A stretch of DNA of 20,311 nt from a virus: the IMG/VR virus record IMGVR_UViG_3300009285_000787, positions 1 through 20,311 of that record. The stretch is one strand, 5' to 3'. Positions 5,829 through 10,665 of the stretch are shown here, one piece after another (the stretch's first letter is position 1; each line of letters opens with the position of its first letter). The translations under genes and the position numbers were made by a program. The notes under the pieces were generated by a model. That model ran no database searches, had not been told where the DNA came from, and saw only the letters and a list, made by a program, of their open reading frames with translations.

Positions 5829-6065
5829 ATGCTGCACCCGAAGACCCGCTTCACCCGAGACGCCGACGTGGCCACCTCGACCAACCCCGTGGCCACCGCG
5901 TTGCAGATCGTGCGGGCCATGCGCCGCAACGTGACCGCGAGGGCCTACGGGCGCATCGACGCGCGCACCTTCGCTCAGCGGGTCGACCGCCTGTGGCGCG
6001 AGGCAGAGGTGGCCGGCGACGAGGTGTACCAGCTCGTGAGCGAGCGCGCGGATCTGGCAGCGTAG
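5829..6065 (+). CDS. Hypothetical small protein
   Basis: This encodes 78 residues. After a short basic N-terminus the protein is largely helical (ATALQIVRAMRRNVTARAYG and TFAQRVDRLWREAEVAGDEV). The alternation of Arg and acidic residues would suit a small protein-binding or nucleic-acid-associated helical bundle, but nothing specific is recognised. GAGGGAGAG precedes the ATG, 3 nt after the preceding stop. It is in the P2 unit. Confidence 0.72.
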   Translation: MLHPKTRFTRDADVATSTNPVATALQIVRAMRRNVTARAYGRIDARTFAQRVDRLWREAEVAGDEVYQLVSERADLAA

Positions 6066-6074
6066 GTGACGACG

Positions 6075-6521
6075 ATGGACGCCACCGCCAACCGCCATCG
6101 CTTCACCGCCACCGCCGACGTGCTGGCGTTCGTGCTCGCGGGCAACGCGATCCTCACCATCGAGAGCGGGCACACGGGCCAGCGCTACACCTACCGCGTG
6201 CGCCAGCCCAAGACGCCGGGTCCGCACTTCGTGCAGCTCCTCACGGGGCCCGACAACACCAGCAGCTACACGTTCCTCGGTACGATCTTCGAGGGGCGGG
6301 AGTGGCGGCATTCGCGCAAGTCGCCGGTGAGCGAGAAGGCCACGAGCGCGGTGGCGTGGGCGTGGCTCTGGGGCCTGCTGGTACGTGGGCACGAGCTGCC
6401 CGAGGCGCTGGGGGTGTGGCATGAGGGGCGGTGCGGGAGATGCGGTCGGGTGCTGACGACGCCGGAGAGCTTGGAGCGCGGCGTCGGTCCTGAGTGCCAG
6501 GCGAAGCGGGCAGGACTGTGA
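6075..6521 (+). CDS. DUF6011-like zinc-binding protein
   Basis: This encodes 148 residues. The C-terminal segment, WHEGRCGRCGRVLTTPES followed by GVGPEC, carries C120, C123 and C141. It strongly resembles the DUF6011 motif (CGRCGRxLTxPES...GxGPxC), common in actinobacteriophage early genes, where it is thought to bind zinc. The N-terminal part (ADVLAFVLAGNAILTIES and RYTYRVRQP) is beta-rich, as in other fused members. ATG 6075 is preferred; GTG 6066, right at the previous stop, is possible. It is the last gene of the P2 unit. The function is unknown. Confidence 0.82.
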   Translation: MDATANRHRFTATADVLAFVLAGNAILTIESGHTGQRYTYRVRQPKTPGPHFVQLLTGPDNTSSYTFLGTIFEGREWRHSRKSPVSEKATSAVAWAWLWGLLVRGHELPEALGVWHEGRCGRCGRVLTTPESLERGVGPECQAKRAGL

Positions 6522-6536
6522 CCCTCCCGACCGAAG

Positions 6537-6597
6537 CAACAAAAGTTACGCTCACCTCCATTATTTTGTTGCCACCAATCCAGCCCCATGGTACAAC
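6537..6597 (+). promoter_or_regulatory. Promoter/operator module P3
   Basis: CAACAAAA (6537-6544) and TTTTGTTG (6564-6571) are separated by 19 bp, identical arms to P1. The -35 box TTGCCA (6569-6574) is followed by a 17-bp spacer and -10 TACAAC (6592-6597). ATGG is 6 nt downstream at 6604. The ATTATTTTGTTGC block is shared with P1, and GGTACAACT with P2. Confidence 0.78.
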
Positions 6598-6630
6598 TAA
6601 GCCATGGACGGAACGGAACAGGGGATGACG

Positions 6631-6864
6631 ATGGCCAGCACGAAGTCGATCAACCAGGTGGCGCAGGCAGAGGGTGACACGAGCGCCAACGAAGTACGCC
6701 GGATCGCCGATCGCGAAGCCAGCGTCAAGCGGGCGTGGAGAACGATCGCCTGGGAGACCAGCGAGAGCGACTGCACCGCGGAGAAGATCGCCAACGTGAC
6801 CGGGCTCGCGATCGGCTACGTGCGCACGATCTGCGAGCGCAACGGGCTTGGGCTGGCAGCGTAA
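6631..6864 (+). CDS. Small helical, possibly HTH, protein after P3
   Basis: This encodes 77 residues from ATG 6631 (MASTKSINQVAQAEG). The C-terminal half, CTAEKIANVTGLAIGYVRTI, reads like a helix-turn-helix: helix, turn at TGLA, then a recognition-like helix. A small DNA-binding role is therefore plausible but not proven. AGGGG lies 6 nt upstream. ATG 6604, at the predicted transcription start, and ATG 6625 are in-frame alternatives. It is directly under P3 and could regulate the P1-P3 operators. Confidence 0.68.
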   Translation: MASTKSINQVAQAEGDTSANEVRRIADREASVKRAWRTIAWETSESDCTAEKIANVTGLAIGYVRTICERNGLGLAA

Positions 6865-6875
6865 CACCCCAGCGA

Positions 6876-6897
6876 CCCCCGGCGATCGCGCCGGGGG
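6876..6897 (+). other. Strong intergenic hairpin
   Basis: CCCCCGGCG (6876-6884) and CGCCGGGGG (6889-6897) form a perfect 9-bp GC stem closed by ATCG. It lies 11 nt after one stop and ends next to the SD of the following gene. It has no U-tract, so it could be a processing or stability element or a GC-rich terminator. Confidence 0.6.
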
Positions 6898-6911
6898 AGG
6901 AGGACGAAGCC

Positions 6912-7115
6912 ATGACGACCGACCAGAACGGCAACCGGATCTCGAAGAACGTGCGGCGCACTGGCGAGCATTGGGCGGCCAACGTGTGGTTCGGTGGCTC
7001 GAATGGCTGGGCCACCAACGTTCGCACCTACGTCTACGAGACGCGCAATGCCGCCAGGAACGCCGACATCAGCGACACCCCCGGCAAGCGCGGGTGCCTT
7101 CGCTGCCACGTATAG
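6912..7115 (+). CDS. Hypothetical small protein
   Basis: This encodes 67 residues. The polar N-terminus (MTTDQNGNRISKNVRRTGEH) leads into aromatic, strand-like stretches (WAANVWFGGSNGWATNVRTYVYET) and a C-terminal CLRC motif that may bind metal. It is not recognised. GGAGGAGG precedes the ATG by about 9 nt, and the hairpin 6876-6897 sits immediately upstream. The transcript from P3 probably reads through. Confidence 0.68.
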   Translation: MTTDQNGNRISKNVRRTGEHWAANVWFGGSNGWATNVRTYVYETRNAARNADISDTPGKRGCLRCHV

Positions 7116-7122
7116 CACACCT

Positions 7123-7149
7123 CGCGGCGACTCCCTTACGGGTGCCGCG
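7123..7149 (+). other. Intergenic stem-loop
   Basis: CGCGGC (7123-7128) pairs with GCCGCG (7144-7149), and CCC/GGG inside (near TTAC) extends the stem after an internal loop. It lies 7 nt after a stop codon. There is no U-tract. It may mark an RNA 3' end or processing site before the pentapeptide gene. Confidence 0.45.
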
Positions 7150-7209
7150 GGGACCAACGCTGGCGCGTGACCAGCGACCAACCGACGACGAGAGACTTGG
7201 GAGGGGAGC

Positions 7210-7665
7210 ATGGCAGAGCGAATGGAGCAGGCCCGACTCGACGCGATCCTGGCTCAGCACGCGGAGTGGGTCGCCAGCGGTGGCGAGCGGGGCACCCGCG
7301 CCGACCTGACGTCCGCCAACCTGAGGTCCGCCGACCTGACGTCCGCCAACCTGAGGTCCGCCGACCTGACGTCCGCCAACCTGACGTCCGCCAACCTGAG
7401 GTCCGCCGACCTGACGTCCGCCAACCTGTACGGCGCCAACGTCAACGGAGTGCTGGGCCGGCGCTTGATGTCGGTCGGCCCCGTTGGCTCGCGCAACGGC
7501 CTGCTCATCTACGACGCTGACGCCGATATGGTCTACGCCGGTTGCTGGCGCTCCAGCCTGGCCGACCTGCTCGAACGCGTCGAGGCCGTCTACCCCGAGG
7601 GCAGCCAGCACCGCGCCGGATACCTGCTGGCGATCGAGTGGCTGATACGGGCGCTGGCGCTGTAA
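7210..7665 (+). CDS. Pentapeptide-repeat protein
   Basis: This encodes 151 residues. Residues 31-80 form ten tandem A(D/N)LxS pentapeptides (ADLTS, ANLRS, ...), ending ANLYG and ANVNG. Pentapeptides of the A(D/N)LXX type fold into a right-handed quadrilateral beta-helix; some family members mimic DNA and bind gyrase. Ten repeats make only about two and a half coils. The N-terminal helix (LDAILAQHAEWVASGG) and the C-terminal domain (RNGLLIYDADADMVYAGCW) resemble other phage pentapeptide proteins. GGGAGGGG precedes the ATG. The target is unknown; gyrase or topoisomerase binding is only a possibility. Confidence 0.9.
   Translation: MAERMEQARLDAILAQHAEWVASGGERGTRADLTSANLRSADLTSANLRSADLTSANLTSANLRSADLTSANLYGANVNGVLGRRLMSVGPVGSRNGLLIYDADADMVYAGCWRSSLADLLERVEAVYPEGSQHRAGYLLAIEWLIRALAL
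7300..7449 (+). repeat. 15/30-bp tandem repeats encoding pentapeptides
   Basis: In-frame 15-bp units alternate CTGACGTCCGCCAAC and CTGAGGTCCGCCGAC, making 30-bp higher-order repeats that are nearly identical at DNA level. The near identity suggests recent expansion or contraction by recombination rather than slow divergence. Confidence 0.85.
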
Positions 7666-7694
7666 CCAACGCCCGAGAGGGCAAGGAGGACCGA

Positions 7695-7862
7695 TTGACC
7701 ACCTACCCCCGTGACGTGCCCCTGGCACTGGTGCCCCTGCCGCGCCGCGAACTGCGCGCACTGCGTCGGCGCCTGTGGTGGCGCAGGAACCGGCACGTGG
7801 TTGCGCAGTGGGCCTTGGTAGCGGCTGGCTCGGTCGCCCTGTGGGCGATCGCGACGTGGTAA
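7695..7862 (+). CDS. Small single-pass membrane protein
   Basis: This encodes 55 residues starting at TTG 7695, chosen because AAGGAGG lies 5 nt upstream and the longer open frame has no SD. The N-terminal half is highly basic (RRELRALRRRLWWRRNRH). The C-terminal half is a hydrophobic segment (VVAQWALVAAGSVALWAIATW) long enough to span the membrane. By the positive-inside rule the N-terminus faces the cytoplasm. It could be a membrane-associated early protein; its function is unknown. Confidence 0.65.
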   Translation: MTTYPRDVPLALVPLPRRELRALRRRLWWRRNRHVVAQWALVAAGSVALWAIATW

Positions 7863-7942
7863 TCGCGGTGGGCGTGTCGCCCGGCTGGGTGCGTGGTTGG
7901 TGGTACTGACAGCGCCGACCACGCATCCAGCGCAGCCGCGAT
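7862..7942 (+). other. Structured intergenic RNA candidate
   Basis: ATCGCGG (7862-7868) pairs with CCGCGAT (7936-7942). Inside are a 5-bp hairpin GGGCG/CGCCC (7870-7874/7878-7882) and a 7-bp stem GCGTGGT/ACCACGC (7891-7897/7918-7924). The three stems make a closed multibranch fold in the 131-nt gap between two genes. No promoter is seen. Confidence 0.4.
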
Positions 7943-7993
7943 CGCTGGTGATGGTGACGACGAACGAACCACTGGACGAGGGAGGTGCTGACC

Positions 7994-8269
7994 ATGGACG
8001 AGAAGCGCAAGCACATGGGGCCGCCGGGGCTCTCGCGCATCGAAGACGACGGGAGGCGCACCGCACAGACGATCGTGGACGCCACCGAGTACGAGCGGCT
8101 GGTGGCGGTCGAGAAGGCGGCGCGCGACCTGGTGGCGCAGGTCGACGTGCGCTCGGTGGGTGGCTTGGCGTGGGTACCGGTCAACCACGTGGAGTACGCG
8201 GCGCTTGCGGTAGCGCTGGGCATGCCGTTCAGCGGGGTGGTCGACAACAACGAGGGGGTGACGCCATGA
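7994..8269 (+). CDS. Hypothetical protein
   Basis: This encodes 91 residues. It starts MDEKRKHMGPPGLSRIED, then a helical stretch (TIVDATEYERLVAVEKAARDLV). The second half is less charged (AWVPVNHVEYAALAVALGM). The ATEYERLVAVEKAARDL segment is the kind of short coiled-coil often seen in phage proteins. No function is recognised. GAGGGAGG ends 8 nt upstream of ATG 7994; GTG 7985 is unlikely. The stop overlaps the next ATG (ATGA), so the next gene is coupled. Confidence 0.72.
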   Translation: MDEKRKHMGPPGLSRIEDDGRRTAQTIVDATEYERLVAVEKAARDLVAQVDVRSVGGLAWVPVNHVEYAALAVALGMPFSGVVDNNEGVTP

Positions 8270-8439
8270 ACCGCACGCTGGGCTACCTGACCACCGACGC
8301 CAACGGACGCCTGCTGTACCGCTCGTGGGAGGCGGACGTGCGACGCGCGCTCCGTGGCGTGATGATCGCGGGGGCGTGCGTGCTCGTGTTTGGCTCGATC
8401 GGGGTGATGGTCTCGGTCGCGTTGACGGGAGGGCTGTGA
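8266..8439 (+). CDS. Small membrane protein
   Basis: This encodes 57 residues. The soluble N-terminus contains TTDANGRLLYRSWEADVRR. The hydrophobic segment GVMIAGACVLVFGSIGVMVS then spans about 20-25 residues near the C-terminus. It is the second one-TM protein in this block (compare 7695-7862) and is likely inserted with its basic N-terminus in the cytoplasm. It overlaps the previous gene by 4 nt, and CGAGGGGG provides the SD. The role is unknown. Confidence 0.7.
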   Translation: MNRTLGYLTTDANGRLLYRSWEADVRRALRGVMIAGACVLVFGSIGVMVSVALTGGL

Positions 8440-8441
8440 CG

Positions 8442-8678
8442 ATGGGCAAGGACCGCGTGACCATCACCTGCGGACGCGCCGGGCGCTACAGCGTAGCCAG
8501 CGCCGTGATCAGCGTGCCCGGCTACCAGTTCGCCGATGGCACCCACGAGCGCATCGAGACCTACGGCGTCAACGGTGGTGAGCACAAGACGCGAGCACTG
8601 GCACTCGCGGCGCTGCGTGACGGCGGGCTCACCGTCCACGAGTGCCCCGACGACTGCGACTGTCGAGAGGAGGAGTAG
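8442..8678 (+). CDS. Hypothetical small protein
   Basis: This encodes 78 residues. It begins MGKDRVTITCGRAGRYSVAS and ends with a Cys/Asp cluster (HECPDDCDCREEE), where three Cys sit within six residues. A helix (HKTRALALAALRDGG) precedes the tail. The beta start and helix recall the 4276 gene. The acidic Cys tail might chelate a metal. GGGAGGG precedes the ATG, which is 2 nt after the previous stop. The function is unknown. Confidence 0.72.
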   Translation: MGKDRVTITCGRAGRYSVASAVISVPGYQFADGTHERIETYGVNGGEHKTRALALAALRDGGLTVHECPDDCDCREEE

Positions 8679-8680
8679 CC

Positions 8681-9016
8681 ATGAACCTCGCGTTCAAGCT
8701 CACCCTCGGCGACGACGTGTTCGAGGTGCTCGGCGAGTTCATCCCGGGTCGCGAGGCGCCTGCGTGCTCCAACCCGTCGAGCCCGCGCTTCGCTGATCAG
8801 GGTGACCCAGCGGAGTTCGCGCCCGAGGTGGCGCACCGCGTGGACGGCGGGAACGTCACCCTCGACGAGTTGGCGCGGCTGTACCGCCCGTCGCGCGAGA
8901 CGTGGGCGGCGCGTGAGGCGCTGGCGGTGCTTCTCGACGACTTGGCGCAAGCGGAGTACGAGCGCCTGTGCCACGTGATGGCCACCGTCGACTGCGACGA
9001 CTTGACGGGGCTGTGA
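8681..9016 (+). CDS. Hypothetical protein
   Basis: This encodes 111 residues that I do not recognise. The N-terminal strands (AFKLTLGDDVFEVLGEF) are followed by a loop with the single Cys ACSN. A long helical C-terminal half (LDELARLYRPSRETWAAREA, then LAVLLDDLAQAEYERLC) follows and ends at CDDLTGL. GAGGAGGAG precedes the ATG, 2 nt after the previous stop. It is the last gene of the accessory block before the tRNA region. Confidence 0.74.
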   Translation: MNLAFKLTLGDDVFEVLGEFIPGREAPACSNPSSPRFADQGDPAEFAPEVAHRVDGGNVTLDELARLYRPSRETWAAREALAVLLDDLAQAEYERLCHVMATVDCDDLTGL

Positions 9017-9139
9017 CCGATGCTCTACCACGCCCGCCAGCCCCATTCGGGCATCAACGGCGACCGGCCGACACCTCGTGTGGACAGCGAGGGCCGCAAG
9101 CCGTGGCGGGCGTTCTGCGGGGGGAACCCGCGTCAACTC

Positions 9140-9211
9140 GTGCGCGAAGCTCTCGTGGGAGAGGCGCCCGCTTCTGAGCGGGAGGGCTGCGTTCGACTCG
9201 CAGCGCGCACG
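9140..9211 (+). tRNA. tRNA-like element with 6-nt anticodon loop (Gln-CUG-like)
   Basis: A perfect 7-bp acceptor stem GTGCGCG/CGCGCAC (9140-9146/9204-9210) encloses a D-arm, an anticodon arm and a T-arm CTGCG-TTCGACT-CGCAG with canonical T-loop. The anticodon arm CCCGC/GCGGG (9167-9171/9178-9182) leaves only six loop bases, TTCTGA, or eight if the last pair opens. CTG would be the anticodon in the six-base form. The usual U8 and A14 are A and T, and the 10-25 pair is G-G. It may be a decaying or specialised tRNA. No CCA is encoded. It ends 3 nt before the tRNA-Ala. Confidence 0.55.
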
Positions 9212-9214
9212 CCT

Positions 9215-9287
9215 GGGGATGTAGCTCAGTTGGGAGAGCGCGGGATCTGCAATCCCGAGGCCGCCGGTTCGATCCCGGTCATCTCCA
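9215..9287 (+). tRNA. tRNA-Ala(UGC)
   Basis: This is a full cloverleaf: acceptor GGGGATG/CATCTCC, D-arm GCTC-AGTTGGGA-GAGC, anticodon arm CGGGA-TCTGCAA-TCCCG (anticodon TGC at 9248-9250), variable loop AGGCC and T-arm GCCGG-TTCGATC-CCGGT. The third acceptor pair is G-U, the alanyl-tRNA synthetase identity element, and the discriminator base is A. The following CCG means CCA is not encoded and must be added. It decodes GCA and related Ala codons, probably supplementing the host. Confidence 0.95.
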
Positions 9288-9293
9288 CCGCAC

Positions 9294-9356
9294 CCGTGGC
9301 AAGAGGTCCACGGTACAGGGGCCAATGCAGGCTGGCCCGCGAACGTCTGCTCGTTC
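9294..9356 (+). other. Row of three small hairpins after the tRNA-Ala
   Basis: Three consecutive stems are present: CCGTGG/CCACGG (9294-9299/9308-9313), GGGCCA/TGGCCC (9319-9324/9333-9338) and GAACG/CGTTC (9341-9345/9352-9356). The first two have 8-nt loops. They directly follow the tRNA and precede another cloverleaf-like fold. They could be remnants of tRNA genes, processing signals or a structured RNA. No open frame explains them. Confidence 0.45.
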
Positions 9357-9359
9357 TGG

Positions 9360-9428
9360 TCGCTCGCCACGCCAGCAGCGCGGCGTGGAGTGTGTGCGGA
9401 TCACGGTGGTGCAATTCCACCCGAGCGA
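9360..9428 (+). ncRNA. Third cloverleaf-like RNA, possibly a degenerate tRNA
   Basis: TCGCTCG (9360-9366) pairs perfectly with CGAGCGA (9422-9428). Inside are a D-arm-like hairpin ACGCC/GGCGT (9369-9373/9382-9386, extendable by CC/GG) and a T-arm-like hairpin GGTGG-TGCAATT-CCACC (9405-9421), where position 55 would be G instead of U. The middle arm around GTGCGGA is poorly paired and the variable loop is missing. Total length is 69 nt. It is not a functional tRNA by standard rules, but it is too well paired to dismiss. Confidence 0.4.
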
Positions 9429-9434
9429 CCGATC

Positions 9435-9463
9435 TTGACCTGCCTAGGCCTCCTGGGTAGGGT
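9435..9463 (+). promoter_or_regulatory. Promoter for the winged-helix/HNH gene
   Basis: There is a -35 box TTGACC (9435-9440), a 17-bp spacer and a -10 box TAGGGT (9458-9463) of the TAnnnT type. The spacer contains the palindrome CCTAGG. Transcription should start near 9470, leaving a leader of about 120 nt. Confidence 0.68.
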
Positions 9464-9539
9464 GGTGAGCGACCGGTGCGGTACACGAGGCGTTTGCAAG
9501 CGCCATGTGGAAACCGTGTAGCGGGAGCAGAAGGGGGCT

Positions 9540-9576
9540 ACCACCTCTGGACGCCGCACCGAGTCACCACCTCTGG
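9540..9576 (+). repeat. Direct repeat in leader next to the SD
   Basis: ACCACCTCTGG occurs at 9540-9550 and 9566-9576, 26 bp apart, the second copy running into the SD GGTAGGAGG. CTACC (9538-9542) can pair with GGTAG (9575-9579), and CCTC with GAGG across the SD, so the repeats may bind a protein or mask the ribosome site. Confidence 0.55.
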
Positions 9577-9590
9577 TAGGAGGCACCACA

Positions 9591-10121
9591 ATGGTCATCG
9601 CACTTGACAACACGAAGCTGCGCAGGCACTTGTTCGAATCGTTCCCACAACTATCACAGAACGCATTGTCGGTAGCGCTTGCTGTTGCTGAAAACCGGGA
9701 TGAAGCAACCGGCGGTTGTCATCCGACTAAAAATTTATTGGTCGCGATGTCTAGAGGATCAAAGACACAGTTTCGACGGGCCATCAATGAACTTTCTCGC
9801 TTAGAAATAATGCACCGAGTCAATGGGACAGGGGCGTCTGGCGTCACTTCATGTTACTGGTTTCCATTTGACCAAGAAAAACCATCAATCAATGTGAAAT
9901 CTTCTACTCCAAATACTCGTGCCAAGTCGAAGCGATCTACAAGCATTTGTGACCGGTGCGGAACGCGCCCAGATGTAATCCATCGTCACCATGTGCTTCC
10001 CGTTGCGAGCGGGGTAGAGGACAGTCGTGAGTGCAACATCGTTCGCATGTGCGTCGATTGCCACAGGTGGGTGCATGGCGCCGAGAATGTTGATGGGCTA
10101 TATGTAGCTTGCCGGGTCTAG
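9591..10121 (+). CDS. Winged-helix/HNH endonuclease fusion
   Basis: This encodes 176 residues. Residues 21-94 (LSQNALSVALAVAEN to CYWFPFD) are a winged-helix domain aligning with residues 44-117 of the 1252 protein. After a basic linker comes an HNH-like domain: C120-x2-C123, HRHH at 131-134, N149, then C154-x2-C157-H158 and H162. These fit a zinc-supported beta-beta-alpha-metal nuclease with H133/H134 and N149. Its codons are clearly AT-richer than the surroundings (for example AAA AAT TTA TTG around 9729), a sign of recent transfer. A likely role is a free-standing homing-type endonuclease, with DNA targeting by the winged helix. TAGGAGG lies 8 nt before the ATG. Confidence 0.85.
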   Translation: MVIALDNTKLRRHLFESFPQLSQNALSVALAVAENRDEATGGCHPTKNLLVAMSRGSKTQFRRAINELSRLEIMHRVNGTGASGVTSCYWFPFDQEKPSINVKSSTPNTRAKSKRSTSICDRCGTRPDVIHRHHVLPVASGVEDSRECNIVRMCVDCHRWVHGAENVDGLYVACRV

Positions 10122-10136
10122 CGGAGCCTCTTGCCG

Positions 10137-10157
10137 TCGCTCACGCCACGGATCGCA
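10137..10157 (+). repeat. 21-bp direct repeat, copy B
   Basis: This is identical to 1836-1856 and starts 15 nt after the HNH gene stop. Further on, 10158-10250 holds a weak stem CCGC/GCGG (10176-10179/10188-10191) and no gene that I can support. Confidence 0.75.
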
Positions 10158-10259
10158 CTCGTCGCACACCACCCGCCGCGAGTGCTTGCGGTCTGTGGCA
10201 CGGAGATCTTATGTTCCCGCAACTGGATCAGCTTTTCCGCTCGCAACGCCAAAAAACCG

Positions 10260-10288
10260 TTGACCCGATCCGGTTCCTCGTATACAGT
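10260..10288 (+). promoter_or_regulatory. Promoter of the regulator/recombination operon
   Basis: There is a -35 box TTGACC (10260-10265), a 17-bp spacer and a -10 box TACAGT (10283-10288). AACCG (10255-10259) and CGGTT (10271-10275) flank the -35 as an inverted repeat, a plausible operator for the XRE regulator encoded downstream. The leader contains CCCACGCGG twice (10307-10315 and 10333-10341). Confidence 0.75.
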
Positions 10289-10357
10289 CCAGATCGTACC
10301 TGACGCCCCACGCGGGCACCAACGCAACGGCGCCCACGCGGCGCAGGGAGGTGATCG

Positions 10358-10654
10358 ATGATCGATTCGTGGCTCCGCAACAAGGTGCAGGCGCGCATGG
10401 CGGCCAAGGGGGTCGGCGCCACCGTGGCACCGCTCGCCAGGGCCACCGGCATCCTGCCGCAGTCGCTCTCCGCGATGCTCGACAACCCCGACAGCATCAA
10501 GGCGGGGAACCTGAGCAAGCTCGCCTCGGTGCTCGGGGTGTCGCTGGAGTGGCTGCGCAACGGGCGCACCGACGACGCGTGCGACGACCTCGACTCGGTG
10601 GACATGGTGGCGCTGACCACCGAGACCGACGACACCGCCAGCAAGCAGGCGTAG
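10358..10654 (+). CDS. Cro/CI-type (XRE) helix-turn-helix regulator
   Basis: This encodes 98 residues. The N-terminal domain fits the XRE/HTH_3 fold: helix 1 SWLRNKVQARMAAKG, helix 2-3 with APLARATGILPQSLSAML as the helix-turn-helix, and then NLSKLASVLGVSLEWLRNG, which is the classic C-terminal part of the fold (ALGVSxxWLxxG). The tail (about 70-98) is acidic and probably disordered. Its small size and first position make it a Cro-like or auto-regulating protein for the promoter 10260-10288. GGGAGG lies 6 nt upstream. Confidence 0.88.
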   Translation: MIDSWLRNKVQARMAAKGVGATVAPLARATGILPQSLSAMLDNPDSIKAGNLSKLASVLGVSLEWLRNGRTDDACDDLDSVDMVALTTETDDTASKQA

Positions 10655-10665
10655 GGGGGACCACC

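Larger units (their letters stand above)
9020..9460 (+). pseudogene. Possible truncated gene that reads into the tRNA region
   Basis: An ATG 3 nt after the previous stop opens a frame whose first ~40 codons look like a genuine gene start (MLYHARQPHSGINGDR), with strong G/C third bases. The frame then continues through the tRNA-like element and the whole tRNA-Ala. That is not credible as protein, so only the 5' part may derive from a gene. I infer a gene decapitated by insertion or recombination at the tRNA cluster. It could also be entirely non-coding. Confidence 0.3.

Noticed and set aside
7300-7449. CRISPR-like tandem repeat
   Set aside because: The repeats are contiguous with no spacers and encode in-frame pentapeptides.
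9226-9486. Minus-strand frame containing TGIEPAASGLQIPRSPN
   Set aside because: This is the well-known spurious translation of the complement of a tRNA gene.
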